Shown here one piece after another: positions 16,582 to 29,700 of a DNA stretch of 64,000 bases; positions within the stretch are counted from its first letter, which is position 1, and each line of letters starts with the position of its first letter. A model generated the notes under the pieces. That model was not told where the DNA came from. It saw only the letters and a program-made list of their open reading frames with translations, and did not search any database. Location: contig CM030861.1 of the NCBI GenBank assembly GCA_018105865.1, forward strand, positions 6,318,884 through 6,382,883, in the 5' to 3' direction. The DNA is from Metaphire vulgaris. Taxonomy: Eukaryota; Annelida; Clitellata; Crassiclitellata; Megascolecidae. The position numbers and the translations under genes are program-made.

Positions 16582-16755
16582 CAGTGAGACCCGCTTAATT
16601 GCATAGGTGCCGTGCGAGCCTTGCTTATGTGATTAACAGGGCTATGCGAATAGCCGGGACGTCTGATACACAAAACACTGGTTCGGGTTTTTATGTTGTT
16701 ATGCGATTATGCGGGTTATGCAATTAAGCGGTATGGGATTAAGTGGGATCCACTG
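16582..16755. mobile_element. Pogo/Tigger-like MITE with TA target site
   Basis: Ends are CAGTGAGACCCGCTTAATT and GGGATTAAGTGGGATCCACTG, flanked by TA on both sides. 174 bp, non-coding. Inserted in the RT pseudogene on the - strand just after the RINNELQW motif. Confidence 0.75.
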
Positions 16756-16830
16756 TAGTTCATTATTTATTCGTAGTGTTAGATCGTTAAGATTAGTATT
16801 ACTGGCAAGTAAATTTGTATCACCTGCAAA
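16756..16830 (-). mobile_element. LINE RT fragment, distal piece
   Basis: The - strand reads FAGDTNLLASNTNLNDL and LRINNELQW, equivalent to the [YF]ADD motif and following helix of a non-LTR reverse transcriptase. It is the continuation of the LINE at 17748-19040, separated by the hAT element 16831-17739. Confidence 0.8.
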
Positions 16831-17739
16831 CTGTGTTGCGCGGTAACAAAGTAGAAGTAACACGTTACAATACTTAAGTACAATTCTGAGTACTTCATAC
16901 TGTAATGAAGTACACAATTTACACAGTACATTTTACTTGTAGCAAAGTAAGTTTTTATTCAAATATTAGTACTTTTACTTCGTTACATTATGTCTTTCAC
17001 GTCTTGTTACAAGTAAAATTTCTCATCGCCAACTTTCGTTCAATTTATTTATGTTGTTGTTCAAACACGGTGTTTAGTTCTTCCCAACTTCCTAGTTCCA
17101 CGGTCCCACAGCAGGTTTGATAGAATCATGGATAGAATCAACAGGCTCTGGGTTATTTTTGACACTGACAATGTACTTATGAAGTTAATGGTGTATATGT
17201 GTCAAGGCTGGAAAAAGCCTAGGGTTTTAAAGATACAATTTAGGTTTTTAGGTTGGCATGTCAACACCTATTAACCATTTTCTATACTCTTGTCACATGT
17301 CAAAGCCTTTAAAGTATAAACATTTCTCTATATTCTTGCCACGCATGTGTCTCTGTTTGCAGAGAGTAAGAAACGTTAAAGACATGAAACAGGTTTTTCA
17401 TTTTTCTATTTATAGAACAAAACCTAAAATCCTAAATTTTGACCTTTTCAGGATTTTCAGTTTTTTTTCAAAAACTTAAAAGACCTAGGTTTTTAAAACC
17501 ACATTTTCCAAATCTACCGTATGTAGGGGCCTACGTGTTGACTGTTGGGTCTACTGCATTTTGCTTCCATCACGGTACTTTTTACTTTTTACTTTAAGAG
17601 TAACTTTTGGGAGGTACTTTTTTACTTTTACTTGAGTAACTATTTTCATAGGTACTTTTTACTTTTACTCAAGTAAAAATATGCCCTAGTACTTGTGCAT
17701 TTACTTGAGTACTCAAACTCAGTACTTCATACAACACTG
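16831..17739. mobile_element. hAT-like element with AGTACTTTTACTT subterminal arrays
   Basis: 909 bp. Ends are CTGTGTTG and CAACACTG, and the 8-bp duplication CCTGCAAA is perfect (16823-16830, 17740-17747). Short motifs related to AGTACTT and TTTTACTT are tandemly scattered through about 150 bp at each end. The interior encodes nothing recognisable. It cuts a LINE within the catalytic motif of its RT. Member of the quartet with 19446-20342, 25202-26086 and 26394-28938. Confidence 0.85.
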
Positions 17740-17747
17740 CCTGCAAA

Positions 17748-19040
17748 TTACATAATAGGAAATTAAAGAGCAAAGAGATGTGTGGAAAATCATTAATAAA
17801 AATTATGAATAGAAGTGGGCCTAGAATTGAACCCTGGGGAAACCTGTAGTTGATTTTTGATCTCATGGAACTAGGGAACCAACTATTAGATATACCCCTT
17901 ATACTATAATTGTTTAATTTCTGAAGTAAAGATTTTGTAATTAATCACATCAAAAGCTTTTGTTGGATCCAAGAATATTCCTATGGTGTATTTGTTAGCT
18001 TCAAAGTTTTCTGATATAATGTCAGTTAAACTTAATAAAAGCATATATATGTGGCATGGTTAGGTCTGAAACCACATTGAGAGGGTGAAAACATATTGAA
18101 TTTATCAAGGTCTGGTAAAAGTCTATTGAACATAGCTTTTTTCAAAAATCTTTGAGATGGTAGATATTGGACGATAGTTAGGTACCAAGGTTTTATCTCC
18201 TGCTTTAAAAATGGGAATCACTTTAGCGATTTTCAATTTATCTGGCACTAGACCCATTTTCAAAGAAGAATTTTTTTATTTCAGATAGTACAGTATTTCT
18301 GCTATGTAAGATGCAGATTTAATAATGATTTTCTGATTGATTTCTAGATGATCAGTAGTGTTTTTACCGGTACTCTTTCGATGCTTTATAATATATATTT
18401 ATCTCATGAGGAATAGTTGGATAAATTCAGAAGGACTGAATATAAGGATTGTCAATTAATGAATTATTATTGAATTAGTGTTTCCAACATTCATTTTTAG
18501 TTCAAGTTGGCTCCTATATTAGTAAAATATTCATTGAATTGATCTAGAATTAATAGAGAATTTGCTTTATTATCCTGTATATTTATAATATTAAAACTAT
18601 TGTCATTAATTTTATTATTATTTAGAAGTTTGTTTATTAATTTCAAAGTTTTCATCTTATTACTGTATTTGAAAATTCAGCAGATTTATCCTAATAGTAT
18701 GTTTTTCAGCTAAGGTTCTAATCAACTTAAATTCATTATTAAATTTAAGATTTATTCTTATTTTCTTGAGTAGGGTTTCTCTTATAATTTTTAAATAAAG
18801 TTTAGATTTAATAGTAAGAGATTTGTATAGAGTTGGGGTCATCCATGGCTTTTTAAATTTAGGTTGAGTTTTAATAGTATTTATTAATGTAAATGTTTCA
18901 TAATATGTATCCAGAAAAATCTGGGTGAAAGTATTGTGCGGAATTTTGAGATTATTAAGATTATTACAAGCTGAGTAAACATCACTCCAGTTTATATATT
19001 TTAATTTATTGATAAAGATTTCAGTATTTTCATTATTTAT
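17748..19040 (-). mobile_element. LINE RT pseudogene, proximal piece
   Basis: Read on the - strand from about 19040: KPWMTPTLYKSLTIKSKLYLK (linker before the RT), IGIFLDPTKAFDVINYKI (RT motif A) and FPQGSILGPLLFIIFINDF (RT motif B region). Stops and frame changes throughout. The RT motif C continues at 16756-16830 beyond a hAT insertion. Confidence 0.85.
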
Positions 19041-19437
19041 TTTTCTACATTTTCAAGCAAAAAACTACAAGCAAAAACCGATGTCAAAGGAGTTCTTGTC
19101 ATGAACATCTACTTACTTTGTTCCAATCATCCTACCTACCCCCTGAAAAATTTCTCAGCGGTTTTGCACAAATTTCATGACTGACCCCATCATCCAGAAT
19201 AGGGCCTCATGAACCCAATGTCAATGAGTTTGATGCTATTAGCCTGAGCCATATCCTTCAAATTTGCAATGCATAATTCTTCATATGGCAATGCGACCAT
19301 TTCTTTTTATTAATCCAACCCCCATTGTGAAATCATGGGTGCTCAGACTTCCATCACCCCATTTGTAGATGCTACGGGGGGAGGTTGTTGAAAAGGCCTA
19401 AATTTAGTGAGAGAAACTAATTTGTAATTCAATGCAT
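19041..19437. other. No recognisable content
   Basis: Short diverged repeat text only (for example CCCTGAAAAATTTCTCAGCGG, similar to 32128-32165). No ORF of note. Confidence 0.4.
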
Positions 19438-19445
19438 ATCTGGCT

Positions 19446-20342
19446 CAGACATGGGTCAATTACAATTATAATTGTAATTCAATTGTAATTAATTACATTT
19501 GGACAATGTAATTGTAATTGTAATTGATCTGTGGAAAGTTCAACTACAAGTAATTGTAATTGTAATTGTCTTGTATGTAATTGTAATTGTAATTGAGCTA
19601 TTGTAATTGTTTTATTCAATTACAGGAATGTGAGTTTTATAAGTTCTAATAGCGTATTAGCATGTATGAGCCGAAGTTTTGTCAGTCTATGAATGTATCG
19701 CAGTAAATACATTGGATGGTTAGTGAATTGTCAAAGCACAGCGGTTATTGGTAAATGGACTCACTGCTCTGCCAGTTGCCATGCAAAATTTACTTATTTA
19801 CTTTTTACTGCCTTTCAAATTGGAAGGGAACCAGCTTATCATTTGTCTACTTCCTGTGTTCTGCGGCTGTGCTTTTTTGTGAATAAAAGTTTAATGCCAG
19901 TAAAGATGAGCGTAAATAAAGAAGGAGTAATATGGAATTATTTTGAAAAGTCTCGTGACTTTAATCATGCTGTTTCCAATGCAAATGTTAAAGTGAAGGT
20001 TGTGTGGTGAATTAGTGTCATGCTCGAAAAAGGCTACTTCGAATTTGTTGACTCATTTGCAGGTTTGTGAAACTTTGTGTTACGGTTTTTGAAATCGGCC
20101 GTAGCATATGACTTTGTTGAACTAATTTATGTTAATTATTTTAGACACTTAACTTTATTAAAAGAAGCAGAAAGAGGAATGAAAAGTAATTGTAATTGTA
20201 ATTGTAATTGACACATTTGTAATTGTAATTGTAATTGATCCCAATGTAATTGGCTGTAATTGTAATTGTAATTGTAATTGACAAAAATCCATATAATTGT
20301 AATGTAATTGTAATTGCTTAAAACGTAATTGACCCATGTCTG
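19446..20342. mobile_element. hAT-like element with TAATTG subterminal arrays and BED-finger remnant
   Basis: 897 bp with inverted ends CAGACATGGGTCAATTAC and GTAATTGACCCATGTCTG. The 8-bp duplication ATCTGGCT is perfect (19438-19445, 20343-20350). Both ends carry 130-180 bp of TGTAAT/TAATTG hexamer arrays. The interior has a + strand remnant of a BED-type zinc finger (IWNYFEKSRDFNHAV near 19930, then SNLLTHL in another frame near 20045). The transposase core is deleted. Confidence 0.92.
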
Positions 20343-20350
20343 ATCTGGCT

Positions 20351-20630
20351 GAGGCATTTGAAGCAAACAAATCAATTTATAGTTAATGAATTGTAGGATT
20401 TCTGGAAAACAGTCAAGTGCTTCATCTGTTATTTTGTAAGTAATCTTTTCTTCTGTTTTAATGAGACAATTTTGAAACTTATATAGCACCAGAAAAACCC
20501 TAATAACTAAACTAGACTGCATATATCTTTAATTTATTAAGTCAACTCTTTTTGGGCAAATTCATTGTGCATAATAAATCATTACTATACTCACTACAAT
20601 TATGAAAATGCTTACTTAAACTACTTTGAT
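20351..20630. promoter_or_regulatory. Region just upstream of the receptor guanylate cyclase coding start
   Basis: AT-rich, without recognised elements. It should hold the 5' UTR or the last part of an upstream intron, depending on whether the first coding exon starts at 20631 or at the AG ending 20647. Confidence 0.25.
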
Positions 20631-23600
20631 ATGATGTTCGTTTGTAGATGGTGGCATTGCATTACGGAGTTCCTGACCTTCCACTTGTTTTGGAATGTTA
20701 GCAGTGCACATAAGCCTGTTGAATTACATGTTTTTGATCCTAATATTATCGATTTAGTACTGCTGCTTCCTTGGACAAAAAGTGATAATTTGGGCGAGAA
20801 AACAGCTGGAGGCTTTCTTGTTGCTCTTGACCACTTATATGATGATGAGTCATATACGTTTTTGGAGAGATTCCAGCTTAAATGGACATTCATTAACGCC
20901 GAGTGTAATGACTCCTACCATTTAGTGTCGAAAATCGTACAGCAGTTTCATGATAACCAGTCTGTACTTATAGGTACAGTCTGCCAGACAATGTGCATTC
21001 ATTTGGTACAACTTATGACTGCTTATGCTTCACCTTTTATATCAATTGGATGTCCAGATAGAGCATTATCTAATAGAAATGTTTATCCAACCTTCATTCG
21101 AACTGTCTCACATTTTGGCCAGTGGATGGTGGACTTAATGGAAGACATATTGATAACATTCAATTGGGACCGTATTGTTATACTTTTGGAAGAAGACAGT
21201 CAAAATGATTTGTCTTTGAAGAATTTAAAAGCTGGACTTTCAGATGTTAAAGTGTCTGGCAAATATGTTGATGTCCAAGTCTGGATGACAAATATGGTAG
21301 CTATGGATTTACTTGCTTTGACAGAGAAGGCCTATAGTGAGTGCCACATGTCATATTGATCTAATCTAATCTAATCTTAAACTTCTATAGTGCCACTTCA
21401 TAATGCACAGTAGCACCAGCTGATAGCACACCAAATCAAAATCATTTAAAGTTCCAGGTCAAGTCCAGTGTATCCGGCCGGACAAACAGGTGACGGTCTA
21501 TGGTGGATAGGTAAAGTAATGGTAGGTCCCGTACTCAAGTCCTAGCGTTGAGTTCCGGTGCTTATCTCCAGTCTAGACAATCAGCGGTGTAGGTGGCATA
21601 AGCCATCAACCTGGGGTAGGTTGCCATTACTTTCACCAGACCCACGTTTTACCTCGCAGCTTAACACTGCTCCTCATTTTACCGCTACTCTCTAGCGAGT
21701 AAGGCTGAGTCAACCTTAAGGGCTCCTGCAGATATCGAACTGCAACCTTCTGCTCTATCATCCAGTGTTGTTTCCACTCTGCTAACTTCCTGCCCTATGG
21801 TAGTTAAGCCAGGTCAATAAGATGGGTTTTTAATCTTTTTATAAAAGTCTGTAATTAATTTGCAATGTGCACATGGTGAGGCAATGAGTTTCAGAGTTTT
21901 GGGATGACCACTGAGAACACACAAGTGCCATGAACTGCCTGAGTATGAGAGATGGAAAGAACAATGCAGATGAGGATCAAGTTGAGTGTTTGTTTGTACA
22001 TAAAGTTTTGAGCTCTACTAGTATTGAATTATTAATGTATCAGAATTGTAGCTGTAGCTGTATGAATATTGATAAATTGATCAGGGTGTTGTTGGCAGAC
22101 TGTATCCTGGTTTACTAGATTTAAGGTATAGTAATATCTAATCTAATCTTAAACTTCTATAGCACCGCTTCATAATACACAGAAGCATCAGCCAATGGCA
22201 CGCCAAATCAAAACAGTCAAGCTCCAGGTCAAACCCAGGATATCCTGCCAGACAACAAGGTGTTTCTGGATGGTATGACATTGTATAATTGTATTGCATC
22301 GTTCATTGTGACAACTCAGAGATGCATAAAATTGCGCTGGTCTTTCCATTGTCATTATGACCAATCTTAGTATAGAGATAGATAGAGTGGTAATAGTAAC
22401 AATGGAAAGACCACTAAAATTTTACTGCATCTTGGAGTTGTCACAAAGAATGATGATATACCTTTTTTTATCATCACAGAATGTAGTGACATGATCAAAG
22501 CCAGGACTTGATATAAAAACTAATAACAAGCATTCCTCTTTGTTCTTGAGACTAGTGTTATTTCAATTTGGGAAATGTAGCGACCTTAAAGTATGATGCA
22601 GATTTCATTTGAATCAGTGTGTGCCTAATTTCTGTACTTACATTTACCAGTAGTTTTCACATTCACTTCTGTTGTGCTTCTAAATCAATCGACCAATAGA
22701 CTTCTGTGGCACCACTATCATATTAATCAACTCAACGACAGAGCAATATATCGCTACTTGTGGGGTCACTCAAGGCTCGGTCTTAGGACCCATCCTCTTT
22801 GCTCTATATGTGGCTGACTTATTAGATATAGCCCATAAATACGATCTGTGTGCGCATCTTTATGCCGACAACACTCGGACTTATGGGAGTTGTCAACCTT
22901 CCTCTTCTCAACAACTGCAGCAACGAATATCGAACTGCGTTGCCGAGATGACGATCTGGCTTAGGTTCTATCGACTTCCGCTCAACGCTGCAAAAACGGA
23001 AATCCTATGGGTCGCTACTGAAAGACAGCAGCACCTGCTTCCTACCACTCAATTCCGGAATAATGATCTCAACCTTCAGCCAAGCACTTATGTTTGGAAT
23101 CTCGGCCATTGCAGGTTGCTTTGCTGCACTACGGATGATATGCAGTATACGGAGATGCGTCTCCATCACTGCTCTGAAGACCTTGATTCGCACCATCGTA
23201 ATCACAAAACTAGATTACGGAAACGCCACTGTGGTGGGGTCACTGAAGTACCTCCTCAATCGACTCCAGACAGTACTACACGCAGCCGCACGGCTTCTCC
23301 ATCGAGCTAGACAGCACGAGCACATTACACCATTACTGATGAACCTACATTGGCTCTCACTCCCGGAGTGCATAAAATACAAACTGGTGCTGCTGGTTTT
23401 TCAATGCCTACATGATATAGACCCAGCATATCTAAAGGCTGAACTGCAGCAGACAGCAGATCTCGCGGGCCGACAGCACTTGAGGTCAGCCTCTACAAAG
23501 ACGCTACACGTCCCACACATATGCCTCACCTCAGTAGGTGATCGTACCTTCCAAGTTACTGCCGTGAAGACTTGGAATAGTTTGCCTTCTACTATACAAA

Positions 23601-23742
23601 ACTTGTCATCACTCGATATGTTCAAGAAGCACCTGAAGACATGGTTTTCCAGACCAGCTACATGTCTCAAGTTAATAACTAACAATGTATTGTGTTAACA
23701 CAGTCTGCTATCGAATAAGTTACCACAGAAATCTTGACTTTT

Positions 23743-23787
<45 letters not shown>

Positions 23788-26700
23788 CCTAGGAATGTAG
23801 AAGTCTGTAGGATGAAAATTTACTGACTGATTGATAGAATATGACATCTACTATTCAAATGGAAAAGAATTATGCCACTACAGCATTACAGAGGACCATT
23901 ACAGGATTACAGAGGGTCAGTCAATTTTAAAATACAGGAGATACAAGTTCATATAGTTGTGAGAATTTAATCAATTGTGGCATGACATGAACACCTTGAC
24001 ATGGATTCCCCCTTCCAGTAGTGCAGTGTGTACACACATACCTAGATATGTGAAGGAATTCATTTTCTTTTATATCATTTAAATATTTCAGAAAAACTGT
24101 CTTTATATTTTGTTCTCTAGAAGTATCCAATGATAGAAACCTATTAAAAATAATAGAATTGTTCTAGAATAATAATTGAGGTTATTAATAAAACAGTGGA
24201 ATATAGGAACTTGTCTTGTCTTGTCTTTTAATCGTCTTTGCTCTGAAGATTGGCTGCATTGTGGACTGCCTTCCTCCAAGTGTTACGGTCTTCTGCTGTT
24301 CTTGTCGCCTGCTCTATAGTGAGTCCTGTCCATTCTTTTATGTTGTCTTCCCACTTTTTTCTTGATCTACCTCTTTTTCGTGATCCTGGCATTGTGCCTT
24401 GTATTATTTCTTTTTCTAGACAGTCCTGTTTTGTTTGCAAAATATATGTCCCCAGTAATTCAGTTTTCTTTTCTTGACTGTTTCCAATAGGGTTCTTTGT
24501 ACCTCTGCTTTATCCAATAGGATAAATATAGGAACTTGCTAATAGGCAAATTAGCAAATTTTTAGAAAAATTTGTAAATATTAAAATTATAATATACTGT
24601 AAATAATCTTGCCTAGGTATCTCTAAGATATCTCTAAATGATATATTCTCAGAAAAGTAGTTAGCATTTAGATGAAACGTGCAGCAGTGATGATAATTCT
24701 GTTTCTGCAGTTAAGTTTTGTTTCTATGATGTGTTAATGTGTGATTTGAGCACACTTGCTTGTTGTTTTAGTTGTTGTCATGTACGAGAGTGAACGCTTC
24801 ACTTTGCACGATGCAATGGAAAAGTATAATGACTATGAAGTAGTTGCTGAAGGAGAACTTGTCTTCATTATAATCAACTACATTCCAAGTAATGATGCTT
24901 GGCTTGATTATTCTTTACAATTCCTAGAATTGGCTGTTCTTTCAGGTGTTGAATAAGGTGTCTTTAAATAAAATCTTCTTTGACTGGCCAGCCTGCAGAG
25001 TATGTATTGAGATCAATGTTTCCTCTACATTTTTGTAGTCTGTGCACACATGAAATTTCTGGTATGCAAAATTTTACATGGAAAGTCACCTTTTGTGTGC
25101 ACTGAGGATTCACAGTACTTTAACCCTTTCGCCCCTATGGTTCCTGTGCGTCCGTTCCCTGGCCCCTAGGCTCCTGGGTAAAATTATGGGGTTGTTCCCA
25201 CTAGGGATGTGCGGGTATACCCGTACCCGCGGGTATACCCTACCCGTACCCGTGGGTACGGGTAGGGTAGGGTACACATTTTTCGGGTACGGGTCGGGCA
25301 CGGGTACAGCGCCACGGGTACGGGTATAGTGGCTACGGGCACGGGTATACCCGTTTTTACGAAAAAATTATATTTTCATTTCTCACTACTATAGCAAATT
25401 AGCAATGCAGTAATAGAAAAATAATATTGAGTAAAGTGTATTAGTATAACTTGTATATCGCGTTCAGTTTGTCAGACAGCATGCATTTTACTTACTGAAA
25501 ACATAAAGGAAATACAGATGACGTAATCTGACATCATCAGTAATAAATCTATAATGGCGTCCTCTGACTCCTCCAAGGACTCTTCGACCGAGAAAGTTCT
25601 TATGGTAAAGTTTTGTGGTTTAACTTGAGCTCTAATGCCTGCTCATAGATAAATGATATCTACTAAATATTTTAAACAAGCCCATTCATGTCAGCTTAGG
25701 CTAGCTGACTGATTATCCTGATTCCTAAGTACTAAATCTGTCCTAATCTAAACATGCGTGCTATTTACAATGAATAGTTATCCCAATTTCGTAGCCCCTA
25801 TTTCACTGTTGCCTCTCTATAGTCTCTAGGAATGGATATGGGTTCACGGGTCCATGTACAGGTCCTTGTAGTACTTGTACTCGTAAACGCACCCGTGGGT
25901 ACGGGTCCAAAATTCCAAATTCAAAAAACTCCAAATTCCAACCAATGTCGGGTACGGGTACGGGTGCACAGCTTACGGGTACGGGTCGGGTAGGGTATAG
26001 TGCTAGCGGGTACGGGTAGGGTAGGGTAAAAAGTTTTTCCACGGGTACGGGTAGGGTATGCATTTTGCTGTACCCGCACAACTCTAGTTCCCACATAAAC
26101 TCAAATATCTTGAGCAAATGTTAACATAGAACAAAAATGTTTTCACCAGTTTTCTCAGAATTGAACTGTGTTTACTTCCAGCATAGAATATTTAATACTA
26201 TGAAGAAAATCAAAACCGGCCGTGTGGGAATGAGGAAAAAACGCAGAAACCCCAAAAGCGGCCTTACGGGGACTGGTACAGGGTTAAGAGATGGTTGATT
26301 TGGGCATATTTGAAACGCTCTAAGTCAAAGATGAGACGGACTGGAGTTATGTCTTATAGCATATGGAAAGTCAACTTATGCCTTAGTTAGAAGCAGTGTT
26401 GTATAGTATTTGAAATACAAGTATTTGAAATACATTTGATGTATTTTGTATTTTATAGCCACTGAGAAAGTATTTTGTATTTTGTATTTCAAATAGATTT
26501 TAAAAGTATTTTGTGTATTTGAAATACAATTTACAGTCAAAATACTTTTCTGTAGTTTATTAAAAGTAAGCAACTGCCAACTAGTCACACCACTAAGTAA
26601 ATTTAACCGGACTTATTTCCTTATTTTAAAAATAAATCTTTCATTATTATATATTATATGATTTCACTGAATTAATGGAATTCACAAAATGGCGTCGTGT

Positions 26701-29700
26701 GGAGAAGTCAGCAAAGTTTCTGCAATGCCGGTTATTCTAGATGGCACACACTTTGCTAAAAAAAACCAAGATGGGGACAAAGTTGTGACTACTTGTCTAA
26801 AGTGTATATCAGTGAATTGTATGATGATGCTGACAACTGACTTTAACTGAGTAGGCCCAATTAATTGTCATTGCCAATTTAAGCGAGGTATTTACCGGTA
26901 ATCTGACTGTAGTAGCTGTCGTAGTAGAAATAGAAATGTTTCATTCTGCAATTTCTGCTGTTACCTTTACTGTAGTGTTGACATTTGGGTATAGACACTA
27001 GATAGGCACTGTTTTTGTTGCAATATTATTGCACTTACATTATTGCACTCATGGGCATCTCACTGAAGTTATCGCCGCCATCAAGAAACTGAGAAATGGC
27101 CACGCAGCAGGCCCTGATGGTATTCCGCCTGAGCTGCTGAAATGTGCTCTGGGCCCAGTGAGCTCTGCTCTCCACTCTTTGTTTATCCAGGTCTGGAGAA
27201 CTGGCCATGTACCTGCAGAGTGGAAAGAAGGTGTTCTTGTCACTTTATATAAAGGAAAGGGCTCAAAACTGGAATGTGGAAATTATCGACCGATTACTCT
27301 CCTGTCAGTACCGGGGAAGGTATTTTCCCACATCCTACTCAGCCGGATACAGCCATTACTCCTTAAGACACGTAGACCACAACAATCTGGATTCACCCCC
27401 GGCAGATCCACTATAGATGCCATCCTAGCGTTAAGACTGCTTTCCGAGTTACACCGGGAGTTTGACCGCCCTCTGAATGTAGCCTACCTGGATATTAAGG
27501 CTGCATTCGATTCGGTGGATCGGACCACTTTATGGAAAGCTTTGCGCGCCAAAGGAATTCCAGATATTTTGCTCCGTCTGATAGAAGATTTGCACCAGAA
27601 TACGGGAGCTAGCATCCGGGTCGGTCAAAATCTCTCTGCTCGATTCTCAACTACTTCTGGTGTGAGACAGGGCTGTATACTCGCACCAATCCTCTTCTGC
27701 ATTGCCATCGACTGGATCTTAGATCACGTGTCTGTGAACCATGCATTAGCGTCGGGTCACACCGCTTCACAGACCTGGTCTACGCAGATGATACAACTCT
27801 GTTTTTACCTTCTGCTACCAATGCCTCTGAATACCTCTCTAGTTTCAGCCATGCTTCTGCTCCTCTTGCTATGAAGGTTTCCTGGACTAAAACCAAGTTA
27901 CAGAACCTAGGATGTGGATCACAGCCCCCCTCTATTGTGGTTGATGGGGAGTGTGTTGAGTCAGTAGACAGTTTCACATACCTTGGTAGCGTGCAGTCCT
28001 CCAATGGACACTCTCATCAAGATCTGACCAGACGCATCACCCTAGCCTCTACTGCCATGTTCTCCCTGCATAATATCTGGCAGGACAGACGTCTCTCTCT
28101 GGCCATCAAGCTCCATCTGTACCAGACACTTGTTCTGTCTGTCCTACTTTACGCGGCCGAGACCTGGACCTTACTCGCCTCGGAAGTAAGGAAGTTGGAA
28201 GCCTTCCATATGAGGTGCCAACGTCAGATCCCTGAAGTACGCTGGTATGATTTCATTACCAATGCGGAGATATCCTCGCGGACTGGATTACCATCACTCA
28301 ATGAACTGATAAGTAGGCGCCGCCTTGCCATTTTTGGACATGCAGCCCGCCTCGAAGAGACAGGTGTGAGACAGGCTTTCAGCCATGAAAGTTCATCAAG
28401 CCTTCTGCTGCCATGTCGACCTCTCCATCGGTCGTCCACCTGACCGATCATGGAAGCGCTGTCCTGGTCGTCCCAGGAAAAGATGGATCGACCACATCCG
28501 TTCCCAGACCAGCGAGATTCCATCTACTATCTGGAGTCGTGCCATTCGGCGGGGTCATGGTCAAGGAGTGACGCAACGGCAAATTTTCCAGGGGGTGCAA
28601 AACAAGGTTTTGTGATGAAAGTAACAAGTAATTTTACTTTTTTCATAACTCCACAATTTATCTAGGGGTGCAATTGAACCTCTTGCTCCCCCTCTGGACA
28701 CCCATGATTACCGGTACACTTATTAAAGCACTTGGAATTAGAGACTATTAAGCCCGTTACACTGCTGTCGATTGTCATGGGGCCATGAAAGTATTTTGTA
28801 TTTGAAATACATTTCTCTGAAAATTTATTTTGTATTTTGCTCTCCTCCCGGAATTATTTGAGAAAAAGTATTTGAAATACTTTTTAATAATGTATTTTGT
28901 ATTTGAAATACTTTTAAAAAGTGTTTTATACAACAGTAGTTAGAAGTTAGTGTTTGTATGCAGCTATTACATGTTCACAAGAAAGCAGAGTTATGTGGTG
29001 CCATCTTTATCAGTAAGTATGTGTATGAAATCAATGAAAAATGTATGGGAAAATGTGTGCGCTCCATTTTTTCTTTTTTGCGCTTGTATGACAACCTTTG
29101 TGCGTATGCACATGCGCACAGCTTCTTCCAGGGTACTGTTTGAGATGCTCCAATAGAAGTCCCAAAATTCCAGACTACCAGCACATGGTTCTGGGTTGGG
29201 TTCTTGTCATGACTGAAAGAACATTTTTCAGAATAGTAGAGAACTAAAATGGGAAAGCATGAATGCCGAAATGCTTCAGGATGACAAGCTGAATGAGAAG
29301 GATGATGAAATTTTGCTGTTAAATTTTCCTGTTTGCCTATCCTGCCATCAAAACCAGAAAATCAGACTGATTTAAAACTTAAACTTAGCAACTTAGCATG
29401 ATTTAATGTGGCTTAGAAGGCATTACTGCCTGTGTGAAAGCCACTAGGAGCACTAACGGGGCTTAAACCCGCTCCATCAGCCTGACGCTCCAGCACGTAA
29501 CCCACTCTGCCATCTTCCGCCCCCAAGAAGATTTACTTGATTTGACAATGGGGGATTACAATTATGCTTTGGAGTGACTATCGACTGATGCCAAGTTCAA
29601 TGCTAAGATGGTGCTATGCGACTTCTTTAGTTACTGGTAATTAGTTAGTTTCTCATTCGTATTAATGGTACTTTCTGGACTCATTATGGGACTGAATCAG

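Larger units (their letters stand above)
26394..28938. mobile_element. hAT-like element with GTATTTGAAATAC arrays, carrying a LINE insertion
   Basis: Ends CAGTGTTGTATA and TATACAACAGTA are inverted; the 8-bp duplication GTTAGAAG is perfect (26386-26393, 28939-28946). Palindromic GTATTTGAAATAC units are arrayed over about 150 bp at each end. An internal start-like exon begins ATGGCGTCGTGTGG near 26690. Removing the LINE (about 27040-28570) leaves roughly 1 kb, the size of the other three members of the quartet. Confidence 0.88.

Noticed and set aside
19446..20342. CRISPR array from regularly repeated short units
   Set aside because: The units are contiguous hexamers without spacers, placed symmetrically inside a transposon of an animal genome.
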